From contig JAJFKP010000024.1 in the NCBI GenBank assembly GCA_021773135.1, forward strand, positions 17,253-81,252: a stretch of 64,000 nt of DNA, written 5' to 3'. This DNA comes from Woeseiaceae bacterium (GTDB lineage Bacteria > Pseudomonadota > Gammaproteobacteria > Steroidobacterales > Woeseiaceae). The notes under the pieces were generated by a model. That model was given only the letters and a program-made list of their open reading frames with translations. It searched no databases and was not told the DNA's origin. Of this stretch, positions 56,031 through 64,000 are shown one piece after another; positions within the stretch are counted from its first letter, which is position 1; each line of letters begins with the position of its first letter. The translations under genes and the position numbers were made by a program.

Positions 56031-57121
56031 TTTTTTTTCAGCCAGTCCCTATAGCTGCCGTCCATAACGGCGCGCCACCAGGACTCGTTAGCCAGCATCC
56101 AATCGATGGTGCGGTCGAGACCTGAATCAAAATTATCCTGCGGGGCATAGTTGAGCTCAGTTTCCGCGCGAGTGGCATCAATAGCGTATCGCCAATCGTG
56201 ACCGAGCCGGTCTTTTACAAACGTAATTAGCGACTCGGTTTGCTGTCCCGACGCGGCCGGTGCGTCCGGAAATAGCGCCGCCAGATTCGGCCGCGCGTTA
56301 AAAACCGCGTCGATTCTCCGGCAAATATCGTTCACGATATCGAGATTACACCGCTCGTTGTTGCCACCAATATTGTAGACCTCGCCGACAAGTCCTTCCG
56401 TGAGCACCAGCTCAATGCCGTGGCAATGGTCTGCAACATACAACCAGTCACGAATATTCGAGCCGTCGCCATAGACCGGCAACGGCTTGCCGGTCAGCGC
56501 GTTCACAATCATTAGTGGAATCAGTTTTTCAGGAAACTGAAAGGGCCCGTAATTGTTGGAGCAGTTGCTGGTGGTGACCTGCAGACCGTAAGTGTGGTGG
56601 TAGGCACGTACCAGGTGGTCCGAGGCAGCCTTGCTGGCCGCGTACGGCGAGTTTGGCGAATAGGGCGTGCGTTCGGTGAACGCCGGATCGTCGGCACCCA
56701 GCGTGCCGTAAACCTCGTCCGTGGATACATGATGGAAACGGTGGATTGCAGGTGCGTCGTCACGGCCAAGCCACGCCTCACGCGCTGCCCGCAAAAGGCT
56801 GTGCGTACCGATGACGTTGGTCTGAATAAAAGCATCCGGCTCATGAATAGAGCGATCAACATGCGACTCTGCCGCAAAATGCACCACGGTATCGAGTTTG
56901 TGTTCCGCGAACAGCGACGAGAGCAGCTCAGTATCGGCAATGTCACCGTGCGTGAAATAGTAGTCAGAATTCTGTTCAAGCCCTGACAGGTTGGCGATGT
57001 TGCCGGCATAGGTCAGTGCATCCAGAACTACAATCCGGTCTTGCGGATAATTGGCCGCCCAGTAGTGCACGAAGTTGGCACCGATGAACCCGGCGCCGCC
57101 GGTCACCAGCAAACTACGCAT
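56021..57121 (-). CDS. rmlB: dTDP-glucose 4,6-dehydratase
   Basis: Converts dTDP-glucose to dTDP-4-keto-6-deoxyglucose. 366 residues from ATG 57121 (MRSLLVTGGAGFIGANFVHY). NAD motif GGAGFIG (8-14), HVSTDEVYG (catalytic threonine, ~130-138), YAASKAASDHLV (YxxxK, ~162-173). The frame upstream of 57121 overlaps rmlC and is not used. It overlaps rmlC by 8 bp; rmlA, rmlC and rmlB form one minus-strand operon behind the fused gene. Confidence 0.97.
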   Translation of the reverse strand: MRSLLVTGGAGFIGANFVHYWAANYPQDRIVVLDALTYAGNIANLSGLEQNSDYYFTHGDIADTELLSSLFAEHKLDTVVHFAAESHVDRSIHEPDAFIQTNVIGTHSLLRAAREAWLGRDDAPAIHRFHHVSTDEVYGTLGADDPAFTERTPYSPNSPYAASKAASDHLVRAYHHTYGLQVTTSNCSNNYGPFQFPEKLIPLMIVNALTGKPLPVYGDGSNIRDWLYVADHCHGIELVLTEGLVGEVYNIGGNNERCNLDIVNDICRRIDAVFNARPNLAALFPDAPAASGQQTESLITFVKDRLGHDWRYAIDATRAETELNYAPQDNFDSGLDRTIDWMLANESWWRAVMDGSYRDWLKKNYT

Positions 57122-57659
57122 AGACTTCTGCGTCACGAAACGGAAGCCCGGCACTGTCCGCATCTGACATGACAGGCTCGACGCCTGATACTGGCCATTC
57201 GATCCCAATATCCGTATCGTTCCAGCGGATGGTTCGCCCAAACCCAGGTGCGTGATAGTCGGTCATGCGGTATTCCATGTCGGCAAACTCACTCATGACC
57301 ATGAAACCATGACCGAAACCAGGCGGTACCCACAAGAGCCTGCGGTTACCTTCCGACAGAATCTCACCGATCCATTGCCCGAACGTCGGCGACGATCGCC
57401 GCAGATCGACGGCGACATCAAATATCTCGCCCTGAATCACGCGGACCAGTTTTCCCTGCACCTGCTGCAGCTGGTAGTGAATACCACGCAACGCGCCATG
57501 GGATGACCGACTGTGCACATCCTGCACGAACGTAGCATCGATACCTGCGTCTTTATACAAGCGCGCCTGCCACGTCTCCATCAGAAACCCGCGACGGTCT
57601 TCATGCACGACCGGATCGATCACGATCACCTCAGGAATTGCGGTGGGTGTGAACAGCAT
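57114..57659 (-). CDS. rmlC: dTDP-4-dehydrorhamnose 3,5-epimerase
   Basis: Epimerises C3 and C5 of dTDP-4-keto-6-deoxyglucose. 181 residues, cupin fold. RRGFLMETWQARLYKDAGID (~24-43), LRGIHYQLQQVQGKLVRVIQ (~57-76, with the catalytic histidine in HYQ), and WVPPGFGHGFMVMSE. Start at 57659 shares a base with the rmlA stop, so coupled translation is likely. It overlaps rmlB by 8 bp. Confidence 0.97.
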   Translation of the reverse strand: MLFTPTAIPEVIVIDPVVHEDRRGFLMETWQARLYKDAGIDATFVQDVHSRSSHGALRGIHYQLQQVQGKLVRVIQGEIFDVAVDLRRSSPTFGQWIGEILSEGNRRLLWVPPGFGHGFMVMSEFADMEYRMTDYHAPGFGRTIRWNDTDIGIEWPVSGVEPVMSDADSAGLPFRDAEVYA

Positions 57660-58549
57660 CAGAAGACAGGATCCCGGAGCATCACGCGAAGATAGTCGCC
57701 GTAGCCACTCTTGCCCAATCTGGCGGCGAGCTTTTCCACCTGCTGTGCGTCTATGAATCCGTTCTTGTACGCGATTTCCTCCGGGCAGCAGATCTTGAGG
57801 CCCTGCCTGTGCTCGATGATCTGTACAAATTGAGACGCTTCCAAAAGCGACTCATGTGTGCCGGTATCGAGCCAGGCCGCACCCCTTCCCAGCACCTCGA
57901 CCTGCAGTGACCCGTCCTCAAGGTAGATCTTGTTGAGATCGGTGATCTCAAGTTCGCCGCGTTGGGAAGGTTGCAGGTTCTTCGCCATTTCGATGACACG
58001 TGCATCGTAGAAATACAGCCCGGTTACGGCATAGTTTGATTTTGGTTCGTCAGGTTTTTCCTCGATACCCAGTGCCCTGCCACTGTCATCAAAATTCACG
58101 ACCCCGTATCGTTCGGGGTCGTTGACGTGGTAGGCGAAAACCGTCGCGCCGCTCTCGCGTGCTGCAGCGGCCTGTAACTGCTGCGCCAGGCCGTGCCCAT
58201 AGAATATGTTGTCTCCGAGCACGAGCGACACAGATTCGCCGCCGACGAATGCTTCACCAATAACAAATGCCTGTGCCAACCCGCCCGGATCCGGCTGCAC
58301 GGCGTAACGAAGGGATATGCCCCAGTCGCTGCCATCACCGAGTAAATTCCTGAACGCTGACTGATCGCCAGGCGTCGTAATGATCAGGACGTCCCTTATG
58401 CCGGCCGACATCAGTGTCGACAGCGGATAGTAAATCATCGGCTTGTCATAGATCGGCATAAGCTGCTTGCTGACCGACAGCGTCAGGGGGTGCAGTCGCG
58501 AGCCGGTGCCACCAGCGAGAATAATGCCTTTGCCTGTCGATTTGCTCAC
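57659..58549 (-). CDS. rmlA: Glucose-1-phosphate thymidylyltransferase
   Basis: Makes dTDP-glucose from glucose-1-phosphate and dTTP. 296 residues. [20 protein letters not shown] (~9-28) is the nucleotidyltransferase signature; [30 protein letters not shown] and [20 protein letters not shown] follow. It lies 6 bp downstream of the reductase/methyltransferase fusion and touches rmlC. Confidence 0.97.
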   Translation of the reverse strand: MSKSTGKGIILAGGTGSRLHPLTLSVSKQLMPIYDKPMIYYPLSTLMSAGIRDVLIITTPGDQSAFRNLLGDGSDWGISLRYAVQPDPGGLAQAFVIGEAFVGGESVSLVLGDNIFYGHGLAQQLQAAAARESGATVFAYHVNDPERYGVVNFDDSGRALGIEEKPDEPKSNYAVTGLYFYDARVIEMAKNLQPSQRGELEITDLNKIYLEDGSLQVEVLGRGAAWLDTGTHESLLEASQFVQIIEHRQGLKICCPEEIAYKNGFIDAQQVEKLAARLGKSGYGDYLRVMLRDPVF

Positions 58550-58555
58550 GCCGTT

Positions 58556-60511
58556 CTACCTCGCCTGGTTTGCAACGATTTTGAACGATGGAATCGGGAT
58601 AATGTACCGACCTCCCTGCTCCTGGTAAGCGGAAGTACTGGCCATCAGCTCCTTTGCAAAGTTCCACGCCAGGATAACGAGATAATCCGGAGGATCGGCC
58701 GCCAGCACCGAGCGATCGACGATGGCGATGCCGGTTCCAGGTGAAAACTTGCCGATCTTCTCCGGCGTGTCGTCGACAATATACTCGATGGTAGCCGCGT
58801 CCAGGCCGCAGGCGTTCAGGAGTGTATTGCCCTTGGCCGAAGCGGCAAACGCTGCGATCGTCGCACCGCTGTCTTTCAGTGCCTGCAACTGCTGGCGCAG
58901 ATCCCGGATCAAAGCATCGATCTCTCGGCTCCACGCCAGGTATTTCTTTTCATCGTGGAAGCCGCCCACCCGCTCATTGTCGACAAACGTCGCAACTGAC
59001 GGCCGCACCTCATGAGATCCGGCGCTGCCGATGAATACTCGTACTGTGCCGCCGTGTATGTCCTGTTTCTGGACATCAAATACCTCGAGATCGGTCTGTG
59101 CGGCAAGCCGCATTACAGGTTCGATAAGCATATAGCTGAGGTGCTCGAAATAGATTGTGTCGAATTCGCGATGCTCGATGAAATCGACGCCATACGGAAA
59201 TTCCAGCATCAGAGCGCCATCCTGATGCAGGCAGGCCTTTGCCGCCTCGAAAAACGTGCGCACGTCATCGACATGCGCGAATACGTTCGTGGCTGTAATC
59301 AGTTTTGGACGCTGATGTTCATCAAGAATCTTCTGCGCTACGTCCATCGACCAGAACTCGTTCATGGTTGGAATTCCGGCCGCTTCAGCGATAGCTGAGA
59401 TATTCTCGGCCGGATCGACGTTCAGCACCTTTACACCAAGCGCTGTTTTGAATTCCTTTAACAAGGCACCGTCGTTTCCGGCTATGTCGACCACCAGGTC
59501 TTCCGGTGTTAATCCGAGCAGTTTTTGCGTTGACTCCGCCATAGCCCGACAGTGCCTGACGTATCCCTTATTGACAGACGAGCGATAGGTATAGTGCGAG
59601 AATAATTCTCGCGGATCGACGACAACTGACAGCTGAGACAGGGAGCAATCCCGACAGTACATTACCTGCATCGGAAATCGCTGCATCGCCTTCGCGGCAT
59701 TGGCTGAAGCAGCCAGGTTGTTTGCCAGTGGCATCATGCCCAGGTCCAGGTATTTGACCATGTCTTTATTGCCGCATATTCGACAGCGCTCGACGCCGCG
59801 AACGACATTCCGCCCCGCTTTGTATTCGCTCCAGCGCGTCTGATCCAAAGAAGTATCTTTTGGTGAACTGTGCTGCGATTGATCTCTGCTAATCGACTTC
59901 ACTTCCGGGTTCCGTGCTTGCGCGTATTCAAACAGCGTTCGTTTTGGACCACCTATGTTTACAATCCCTGTCAGGGGGCTCAACGTTGCCCGCAAGATTT
60001 CCGGGGCAACAATATCCACATACTCCTTGGTTGACCATTTATCTGCAAACGCAGCCGGGTAATCAAAATTGCTGTGTCCAAAACTGGTCCGAATGATCAG
60101 ATGATTCGGCACCGCGCGAACGGCAGCTTCGCCAGCCAGCTTGGTCCACGCATAGAGGTTTGCCGGCAGCACTGCATCTGTTTCGGAATAGTCTCCACGA
60201 TCGCCGCGATAAACATAGTCGGTTGACAAATAAACGAGGCGGATACGGGTGCCGACACATGCCCTGGCCAGGTTTACGCTTCCCGAAATATTGGTTGCCA
60301 ACGCCTCCGACGGATTCGCCTCGATTTCGCGGTTGTTGGTCACTGCCGCCGCGTGACAGATAATGTCTGGCGCATGCGTCTGGATATATCCGGCGACCAG
60401 GCCTGCGTCCGTGATATCCAGTTCGTCCCGGCTCGGCATTATCAGGTCAGCGCCCAGTTTTGCCAGCTCGGTCCCGAGCAGTCCCGAACCCCCCGTCAGC
60501 AGAATCAGCAC
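58556..60511 (-). CDS. Fusion of RmlD-like dTDP-sugar reductase and Cys4 C-methyltransferase
   Basis: 651 residues from GTG 60511 (protein begins with LILLTGGSGLLGTELAKLG); the open frame to 60649 overlaps the divergent gene. Residues ~1-235 are an SDR of the RmlD type: GGSGLLG (7-13), STDYVY (96-101), YAWTK (120-124). It is ~50 residues shorter than free RmlD. Residues ~240-295 are a zinc module (C243, C246, C286, C289), then SAM motif DIAGNDG (342-348) and a C-terminal domain, the layout of sugar C-methyltransferases such as TylCIII/NovU. No separate rmlD exists here. Predicted product: a C-methylated dTDP-6-deoxyhexose. First gene of fusion-rmlA-rmlC-rmlB. Confidence 0.88.
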   Translation of the reverse strand: MLILLTGGSGLLGTELAKLGADLIMPSRDELDITDAGLVAGYIQTHAPDIICHAAAVTNNREIEANPSEALATNISGSVNLARACVGTRIRLVYLSTDYVYRGDRGDYSETDAVLPANLYAWTKLAGEAAVRAVPNHLIIRTSFGHSNFDYPAAFADKWSTKEYVDIVAPEILRATLSPLTGIVNIGGPKRTLFEYAQARNPEVKSISRDQSQHSSPKDTSLDQTRWSEYKAGRNVVRGVERCRICGNKDMVKYLDLGMMPLANNLAASANAAKAMQRFPMQVMYCRDCSLSQLSVVVDPRELFSHYTYRSSVNKGYVRHCRAMAESTQKLLGLTPEDLVVDIAGNDGALLKEFKTALGVKVLNVDPAENISAIAEAAGIPTMNEFWSMDVAQKILDEHQRPKLITATNVFAHVDDVRTFFEAAKACLHQDGALMLEFPYGVDFIEHREFDTIYFEHLSYMLIEPVMRLAAQTDLEVFDVQKQDIHGGTVRVFIGSAGSHEVRPSVATFVDNERVGGFHDEKKYLAWSREIDALIRDLRQQLQALKDSGATIAAFAASAKGNTLLNACGLDAATIEYIVDDTPEKIGKFSPGTGIAIVDRSVLAADPPDYLVILAWNFAKELMASTSAYQEQGGRYIIPIPSFKIVANQAR

Positions 60512-60632
60512 TCTGTCAAATGTCCTTACGTGGGAAAGTCCGCATGGTACAGTTCCCGCATCTGGCTGTCTAAGCGGACAATACGAAAACGCCTGATTTT
60601 TTTGCAATTTTCCGGCATCATGCGACCCCGAA

Positions 60633-61685
60633 ATGGATGCACCCAACACAAAATCAGACCCAGCCGAGGCGGCCCTGCGACAGTATCCGGAATTGCGGCA
60701 AATGTACGACGAATTTTCGAACTACCGGCCCGAAATTCTGCCATCCAAATACTGGGAAGAATTAAACCGCAAAAATCTTCGGCAACTGGCCGAAAGCGGC
60801 TATGAAAACTTCAAGCGCACGCTGGCACGCAACTATTTCACCTGGATAGTGAGACCGCTCAACCAGCAAAACCGGTTCCTGATGCGCGAAGCCGGCTTAT
60901 GGCAGTCTTTTAAAATTATTACGAGTGCCCTGGGTGCCCCGCGACACGAGCACCTCAAACGAAAGCACACGATTTTTTACAACATGCTCACCAACCTGCT
61001 GTGGGCCTACGTTGAGAAAAACGACAGCAATGGACTGCTCAAACGAATTGAAGAGCCGTTGGAGGGCAACCCGCCACGCGTGATGCGTGATGGTCGGCTA
61101 ATTTCGCAGGATCTGGCCAATTCACTAATAGAATACGACGCCATCCTGCATCCACAGCTGGACCGGCGCGAAGTACGCACAATTCTTGAGCTCGGTCCCG
61201 GCTACGGCAGAACCGCGTATGTGTTTCTCAATCTGCAACCTGCATGTCGCTATATTCTGGTCGACATTCCACCGGCGTTATATGTTGCGCAACGCTACCT
61301 CACTGCAGTATTCCCCGACCGCAAGGTGTTTTCGTTTCGCTCGTTCGACGATTTCGCGGACGTCCAGCAAGAGTTTGATGCGGCTGACATCATTTTTCTG
61401 ACGCCAAACCAGCTCGAGCTGATGCCTGACAAATCGGTCGATCTGTTCATCAACATTTCCTCGCTGCACGAAATGCGCATGGACCAGATTCGCTATTTTT
61501 TTGGTGAGATCAACCGACTGACGCGGCACTACTTCTACTTCAAGCAGTGGAAGGAAACGACCGTCCCGTTTGAAAATGAGACAATCCGGGAGTCAGACTA
61601 TCCGATACCCACGGACTGGAAACAGGTGTACCGGCAGCAGTGCGCGGTCCAGCACAAATTCTTCGAGGCGCTATACGCACTATGA
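60633..61685 (+). CDS. Putative sugar O-methyltransferase
   Basis: 350 residues. SAM-binding motif TILELGPGYGRTAYVFL (~residues 186-202) after a ~180-residue helical N-terminal region; post-motif VDIPPALYVAQRYL and INISSLHEM fit the TIGR04371-like putative sugar O-methyltransferases of polysaccharide loci. No membrane segment. It is divergent from the fusion gene (122 bp between starts) and overlaps the next methyltransferase (ATGA at 61682-61685). Confidence 0.8.
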   Translation: MDAPNTKSDPAEAALRQYPELRQMYDEFSNYRPEILPSKYWEELNRKNLRQLAESGYENFKRTLARNYFTWIVRPLNQQNRFLMREAGLWQSFKIITSALGAPRHEHLKRKHTIFYNMLTNLLWAYVEKNDSNGLLKRIEEPLEGNPPRVMRDGRLISQDLANSLIEYDAILHPQLDRREVRTILELGPGYGRTAYVFLNLQPACRYILVDIPPALYVAQRYLTAVFPDRKVFSFRSFDDFADVQQEFDAADIIFLTPNQLELMPDKSVDLFINISSLHEMRMDQIRYFFGEINRLTRHYFYFKQWKETTVPFENETIRESDYPIPTDWKQVYRQQCAVQHKFFEALYAL

Positions 61686-62509
61686 GAAAACTAATAAACA
61701 AGCTGTTAATCAAATTCGGATTGCTGATTACCAAAGCACCTGCTGTGCTTGCTGATAAAGAATTGACAACATCAGATTCGCTCCCGGCGGAGCTGACTGA
61801 GAAAGTCAAAATGACGGCGTCGACCAGCACCCCTGACAACGAGTTATTCAAGATCTTTTCGGCCGACACCAACGTTCACAAGTGGCATCACTATTTCGAT
61901 CTCTATTCGCGGCATTTTGAACGATTTCGCGACCGTCCCATTCGTATGCTCGAAATCGGCGTTTTTCGCGGCGGTTCCCTGCGTATGTGGAAAGAGTATT
62001 TTCATCCTGACTCGACCATCGTCGGCATTGATGTCGACCAGTCCTGTGCGGCTCATGAAATTGCGGATCGGAATGTCTTTGTGAGAATCGGCAGCCAGGC
62101 CGATCCCAACTTCCTGTCCGAAGTCACCGGGGAATTCGGACCATTCGACATCATCCTGGACGATGGCAGCCACAAGACGCACCATCAAATCATCAGTTTT
62201 GGTGCGTTGTTCAAGACAGCCCTCAAAGACGGCGGTTGTTACATGGTCGAAGACGTGCACACCAACTACTGGATCAAGCACGTCGATAGCCCGGAGACAT
62301 TTATCGAACTGGCAAAGCAAATGGTGGACATGCTGCACGAACCCTACTTTGACCGGAAGGAAACGCAGTTTCGCCACCAGCACAGTGAGGCACTCAGTGA
62401 ACTGGAAGTCACGTATCTTTCGGCCAATCTGAGCGGCATTACTTTCCACGATTCGATCGTCGTTTTCGACAAGGAGCAACGATTCCTGCCGAAGTCGGAA
62501 TTGCGTTAG
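61682..62509 (+). CDS. Class I SAM-dependent methyltransferase (polysaccharide locus)
   Basis: 275 residues from ATG 61682, overlapping the previous stop by 4 bp; an upstream in-frame start at 61640 is not needed. Residues 1-20 are a hydrophobic/basic helix (RKLINKLLIKFGLLITKA). KWHHYFDLYSRHFERFRDRP leads into motif I MLEIGVFRGGSLRMWKEYF (~97-115), then DIILDDGSHKTHHQIISF. This resembles macrocin/rhamnosyl O-methyltransferases and cephalosporin-hydroxylase-like families. It is followed 20 bp later by the GT4 gene. Confidence 0.82.
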   Translation: MRKLINKLLIKFGLLITKAPAVLADKELTTSDSLPAELTEKVKMTASTSTPDNELFKIFSADTNVHKWHHYFDLYSRHFERFRDRPIRMLEIGVFRGGSLRMWKEYFHPDSTIVGIDVDQSCAAHEIADRNVFVRIGSQADPNFLSEVTGEFGPFDIILDDGSHKTHHQIISFGALFKTALKDGGCYMVEDVHTNYWIKHVDSPETFIELAKQMVDMLHEPYFDRKETQFRHQHSEALSELEVTYLSANLSGITFHDSIVVFDKEQRFLPKSELR

Positions 62510-62529
62510 AACGATTAAGTCGCTGACTG

Positions 62530-63627
62530 ATGAGCAGACCACTGACAGTGCTGTGCGTGAATGGCGAAAGCGACCCCGCGGAAACGGGCTCGTTCATCGA
62601 GATGCACAAGCGCGGCGTCGACATTACCGTCATTACCTGGCCAGACACCTTCAATTACGATGCGCTGCTGGCTGCCGGTGTACCGACGATTCCGTACGTA
62701 CTTAAGGCTAAGATCAGTCGCCCCTGCATCCGCTTCATCAGAGACGAGCTGCAGCGGAAGCGCTACGATGTACTGCATATGCTCGACAAGCGCGCGACCA
62801 TGAACGGCATCTGGGCGTCCTGGGGAATGGATGTAAATCTGGTCGCTTACCGGGGCATTGTCGGCAACCTGAGTTACCTCGATCCCTTGTCCTGGCTGTA
62901 TTTGCTGAACCCACGCATCGACCGAATCATCTGCGTATGTGAAGCCATACGCCGCTACCTGCTGAATCTCGGTGTGCCGGGCATTCGCATGGGGCGTGAC
63001 GTGCCGGTGACGATCCATAAGGGACACAATCCGGACTGGTATCAGCCCCCGTTCGAGGACCTCGGGCAGTTCGGTATACCGGAGGATGCGTTTGTAGTGG
63101 CCTGCACGGCCAGGGGCGTGCCTAGAAAGGGCGTGCCAGTGCTGCTGGATGCTATCGACAGGCTGCCGCCGGGGCTGGATATCCATTTTTTACTTGCCGG
63201 TACCGACATGGATAACCCGCGCCATCAAAAGCTGGCTGGCGCTAATACTTATGCGGACAACATCCACCTGCATGGATTCCTGGAGAGAATGCCGTGGATC
63301 CTGCCCAACTGCCACGTGGCGGTGTTGCCGTCGCTGCGTCGCGAGGGTCTGCCGCGCGGCATCATCGAGGCCATGATCGGTGGCGCCGTGCCGATCGTTA
63401 CCGACTCAGGGGGGAGCCCTGAACTGATCGAGGAAGGACAATCCGGATTCATCGTGCCGCCGGGTGAGTCGCAACCGATAACCGACCGAATTCTGGCGTT
63501 ATATGAGGACAGGGCCCTGCATGCACGCCTTAGCGAGGGCGCCAGAAAGAGAATCCGCAATGATTTCAAAGTTGAAGACACGGCCGAAAAAACAATCTCA
63601 CTCTATCGCGACATGCTGGGTCGATAG
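62530..63627 (+). CDS. GT4 family glycosyltransferase
   Basis: 365 residues, GT-B fold. N-terminal LTVLCVNGESDPAETGSFIE, a central HKGHNPDWYQPP, and the C-terminal nucleotide-sugar site VAVLPSLRREGLPRGIIEAM (~272-291) with VPIVTDSGGSPELIEEG, i.e. the EX7E motif of GT4 enzymes. Probably transfers a deoxysugar or hexose in the surface glycan. It is last of the three-gene plus-strand run methyltransferase-methyltransferase-glycosyltransferase, with the 154-bp repeats following. Confidence 0.9.
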   Translation: MSRPLTVLCVNGESDPAETGSFIEMHKRGVDITVITWPDTFNYDALLAAGVPTIPYVLKAKISRPCIRFIRDELQRKRYDVLHMLDKRATMNGIWASWGMDVNLVAYRGIVGNLSYLDPLSWLYLLNPRIDRIICVCEAIRRYLLNLGVPGIRMGRDVPVTIHKGHNPDWYQPPFEDLGQFGIPEDAFVVACTARGVPRKGVPVLLDAIDRLPPGLDIHFLLAGTDMDNPRHQKLAGANTYADNIHLHGFLERMPWILPNCHVAVLPSLRREGLPRGIIEAMIGGAVPIVTDSGGSPELIEEGQSGFIVPPGESQPITDRILALYEDRALHARLSEGARKRIRNDFKVEDTAEKTISLYRDMLGR

Positions 63628-63710
63628 TCTGATACGTCAGAGCATCCGGGCAAACGCGGCGGTCCGAAAACCGATCGTAACTGAGTGTTTATTGTCCGCC
63701 CTGAATTCCG

Positions 63711-63864
63711 TGACATGCTGAAATTGTCAGAGAAAGTCTAGGGATACTCATCACTCGATGCTGGGTTGAAGCTGCCTCAGAGCCTGCGAGACAAGGCAAA
63801 ACCCGGCGAAAAAGCGGAGTGTACACGCCAGTACATGAGCATTTTTCGCCGGTCTTGAAGCCTG
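63711..63864 (+). repeat. 154-bp tandem repeat, copy A
   Basis: Starts GACATGCTGA, ends before the next GACATGCTGA. It contains a perfect 11-bp inverted repeat CCGGCGAAAAA (63803-63813) / TTTTTCGCCGG (63842-63852) around a 28-nt loop with the dyad GTGTACAC. The A5/T5-flanked stem could also end transcription from the GT4 gene. Confidence 0.85.
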
Positions 63865-64000
63865 CGACATGCTGATATCGTCGCAGACAGACCCGAGGTT
63901 CCCATCAGTCGATGCTGAGTTGAAGCTGCCTCGGTGTGTGCGAGACAAGGCGAGACCCGGCGAAAAAGCGGAGTGTACACGCCAGCAAATGAGCATTTTT
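63865..64000 (+). repeat. 154-bp tandem repeat, copy B (cut by window edge)
   Basis: 136 bp visible, offset exactly 154 bp from copy A. The first ~60 bp are diverged, whereas the hairpin-forming end is nearly identical (a run of about 30 bp from ACCCGGCG to CGCCAG is unchanged). Further copies may follow outside the window. Confidence 0.83.

Larger units (their letters stand above)
63628..64000. other. Gene-free end of window with tandem repeats
   Basis: After 83 bp with no recognisable feature, two tandem copies of a 154-bp element fill the rest. Short open frames here repeat the same peptide and lie within the repeat, so I do not call them genes. Confidence 0.7.

Noticed and set aside
63751..63996. 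Minus-strand frame of 81 codons in the terminal repeat
   Set aside because: Its two halves repeat each other, mirroring the 154-bp DNA repeat; best explained as non-coding.
1..64000. CRISPR arrays, transposases, prophage genes, tRNA or rRNA genes
   Set aside because: Looked for on both strands; no regularly spaced short repeats, transposase motifs, cloverleafs or rRNA signatures were seen.

Overview
The window reads as chromosomal DNA of a free-living, probably aerobic gammaproteobacterium. Supporting evidence: the hrcA-grpE-dnaK-dnaJ block running into carA-carB-greA, yhbY divergent from rlmE-ftsH, divergent fur/bamE, smpB beside a one-piece tmRNA whose tag is ANDDNYALAA, and 4.5S-type SRP RNA ahead of dnaX-ebfC-recR. 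Base composition is moderately GC-rich throughout. I cannot fix the genus. Gene order and content would suit a marine Chromatiales/Woeseia-like lineage, but that is an inference. There are no rRNA or tRNA genes, no CRISPR array, no transposase and no phage genes.

Layout. 0-17 kb is core housekeeping: the start of ftsH (cut by the window edge), rlmE, yhbY, greA, carB, carA, dnaJ, dnaK, grpE, hrcA, nadK, recN, fur, bamE, ratB-like, ratA-like, smpB and ssrA. Two good sigma-32-type promoters lie ahead of grpE and dnaK. 17.1-17.6 kb is gene-free and carries a structured 91-bp repeat in two copies. 17.6-27.9 kb holds a J-domain/zinc/PilZ protein, four orphan lipoproteins, a secreted phosphatase-like protein, L-2-hydroxyglutarate oxidase, a saccharopine-dehydrogenase-like reductase, a SrkA-type kinase and an NlpC/P60 hydrolase. 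27.9-38.9 kb is the least understood part: a Ycf46-like AAA+ ATPase, a giant coiled-coil FHA protein, several small membrane or unknown proteins, a YkvA-like protein, the tail-specific protease Prc, a small exported protein with its own promoter and operator-like palindrome, a coiled-coil protein and a DUF1249 protein.

39-55 kb returns to metabolism and information processing: divergent ppsR/ppsA, an SH3 envelope protein, a GFA protein, a DUF938 methyltransferase, oligoribonuclease, rsgA, hinT-recR-ebfC-dnaX-ffs, a plant-type (ALDH12-like) P5C dehydrogenase, a methionine-salvage pair (aminotransferase plus omega-amidase), polyphosphate kinase 2 and an amino-acid permease.

55-63.6 kb is a surface-polysaccharide locus: a GT2 glycosyltransferase, convergent rmlB-rmlC-rmlA, a fused RmlD-like reductase/C-methyltransferase, two further methyltransferases and a GT4 glycosyltransferase. 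The set predicts a dTDP-linked, C-methylated 6-deoxyhexose built into an O-methylated glycan. The window ends inside a 154-bp tandem repeat with a perfect 11-bp inverted repeat.

The most notable items are the RmlD/C-methyltransferase fusion, the ALDH12-like enzyme, the J-zinc-PilZ protein, the AAA+/FHA coiled-coil neighbourhood and the two structured non-coding repeats.
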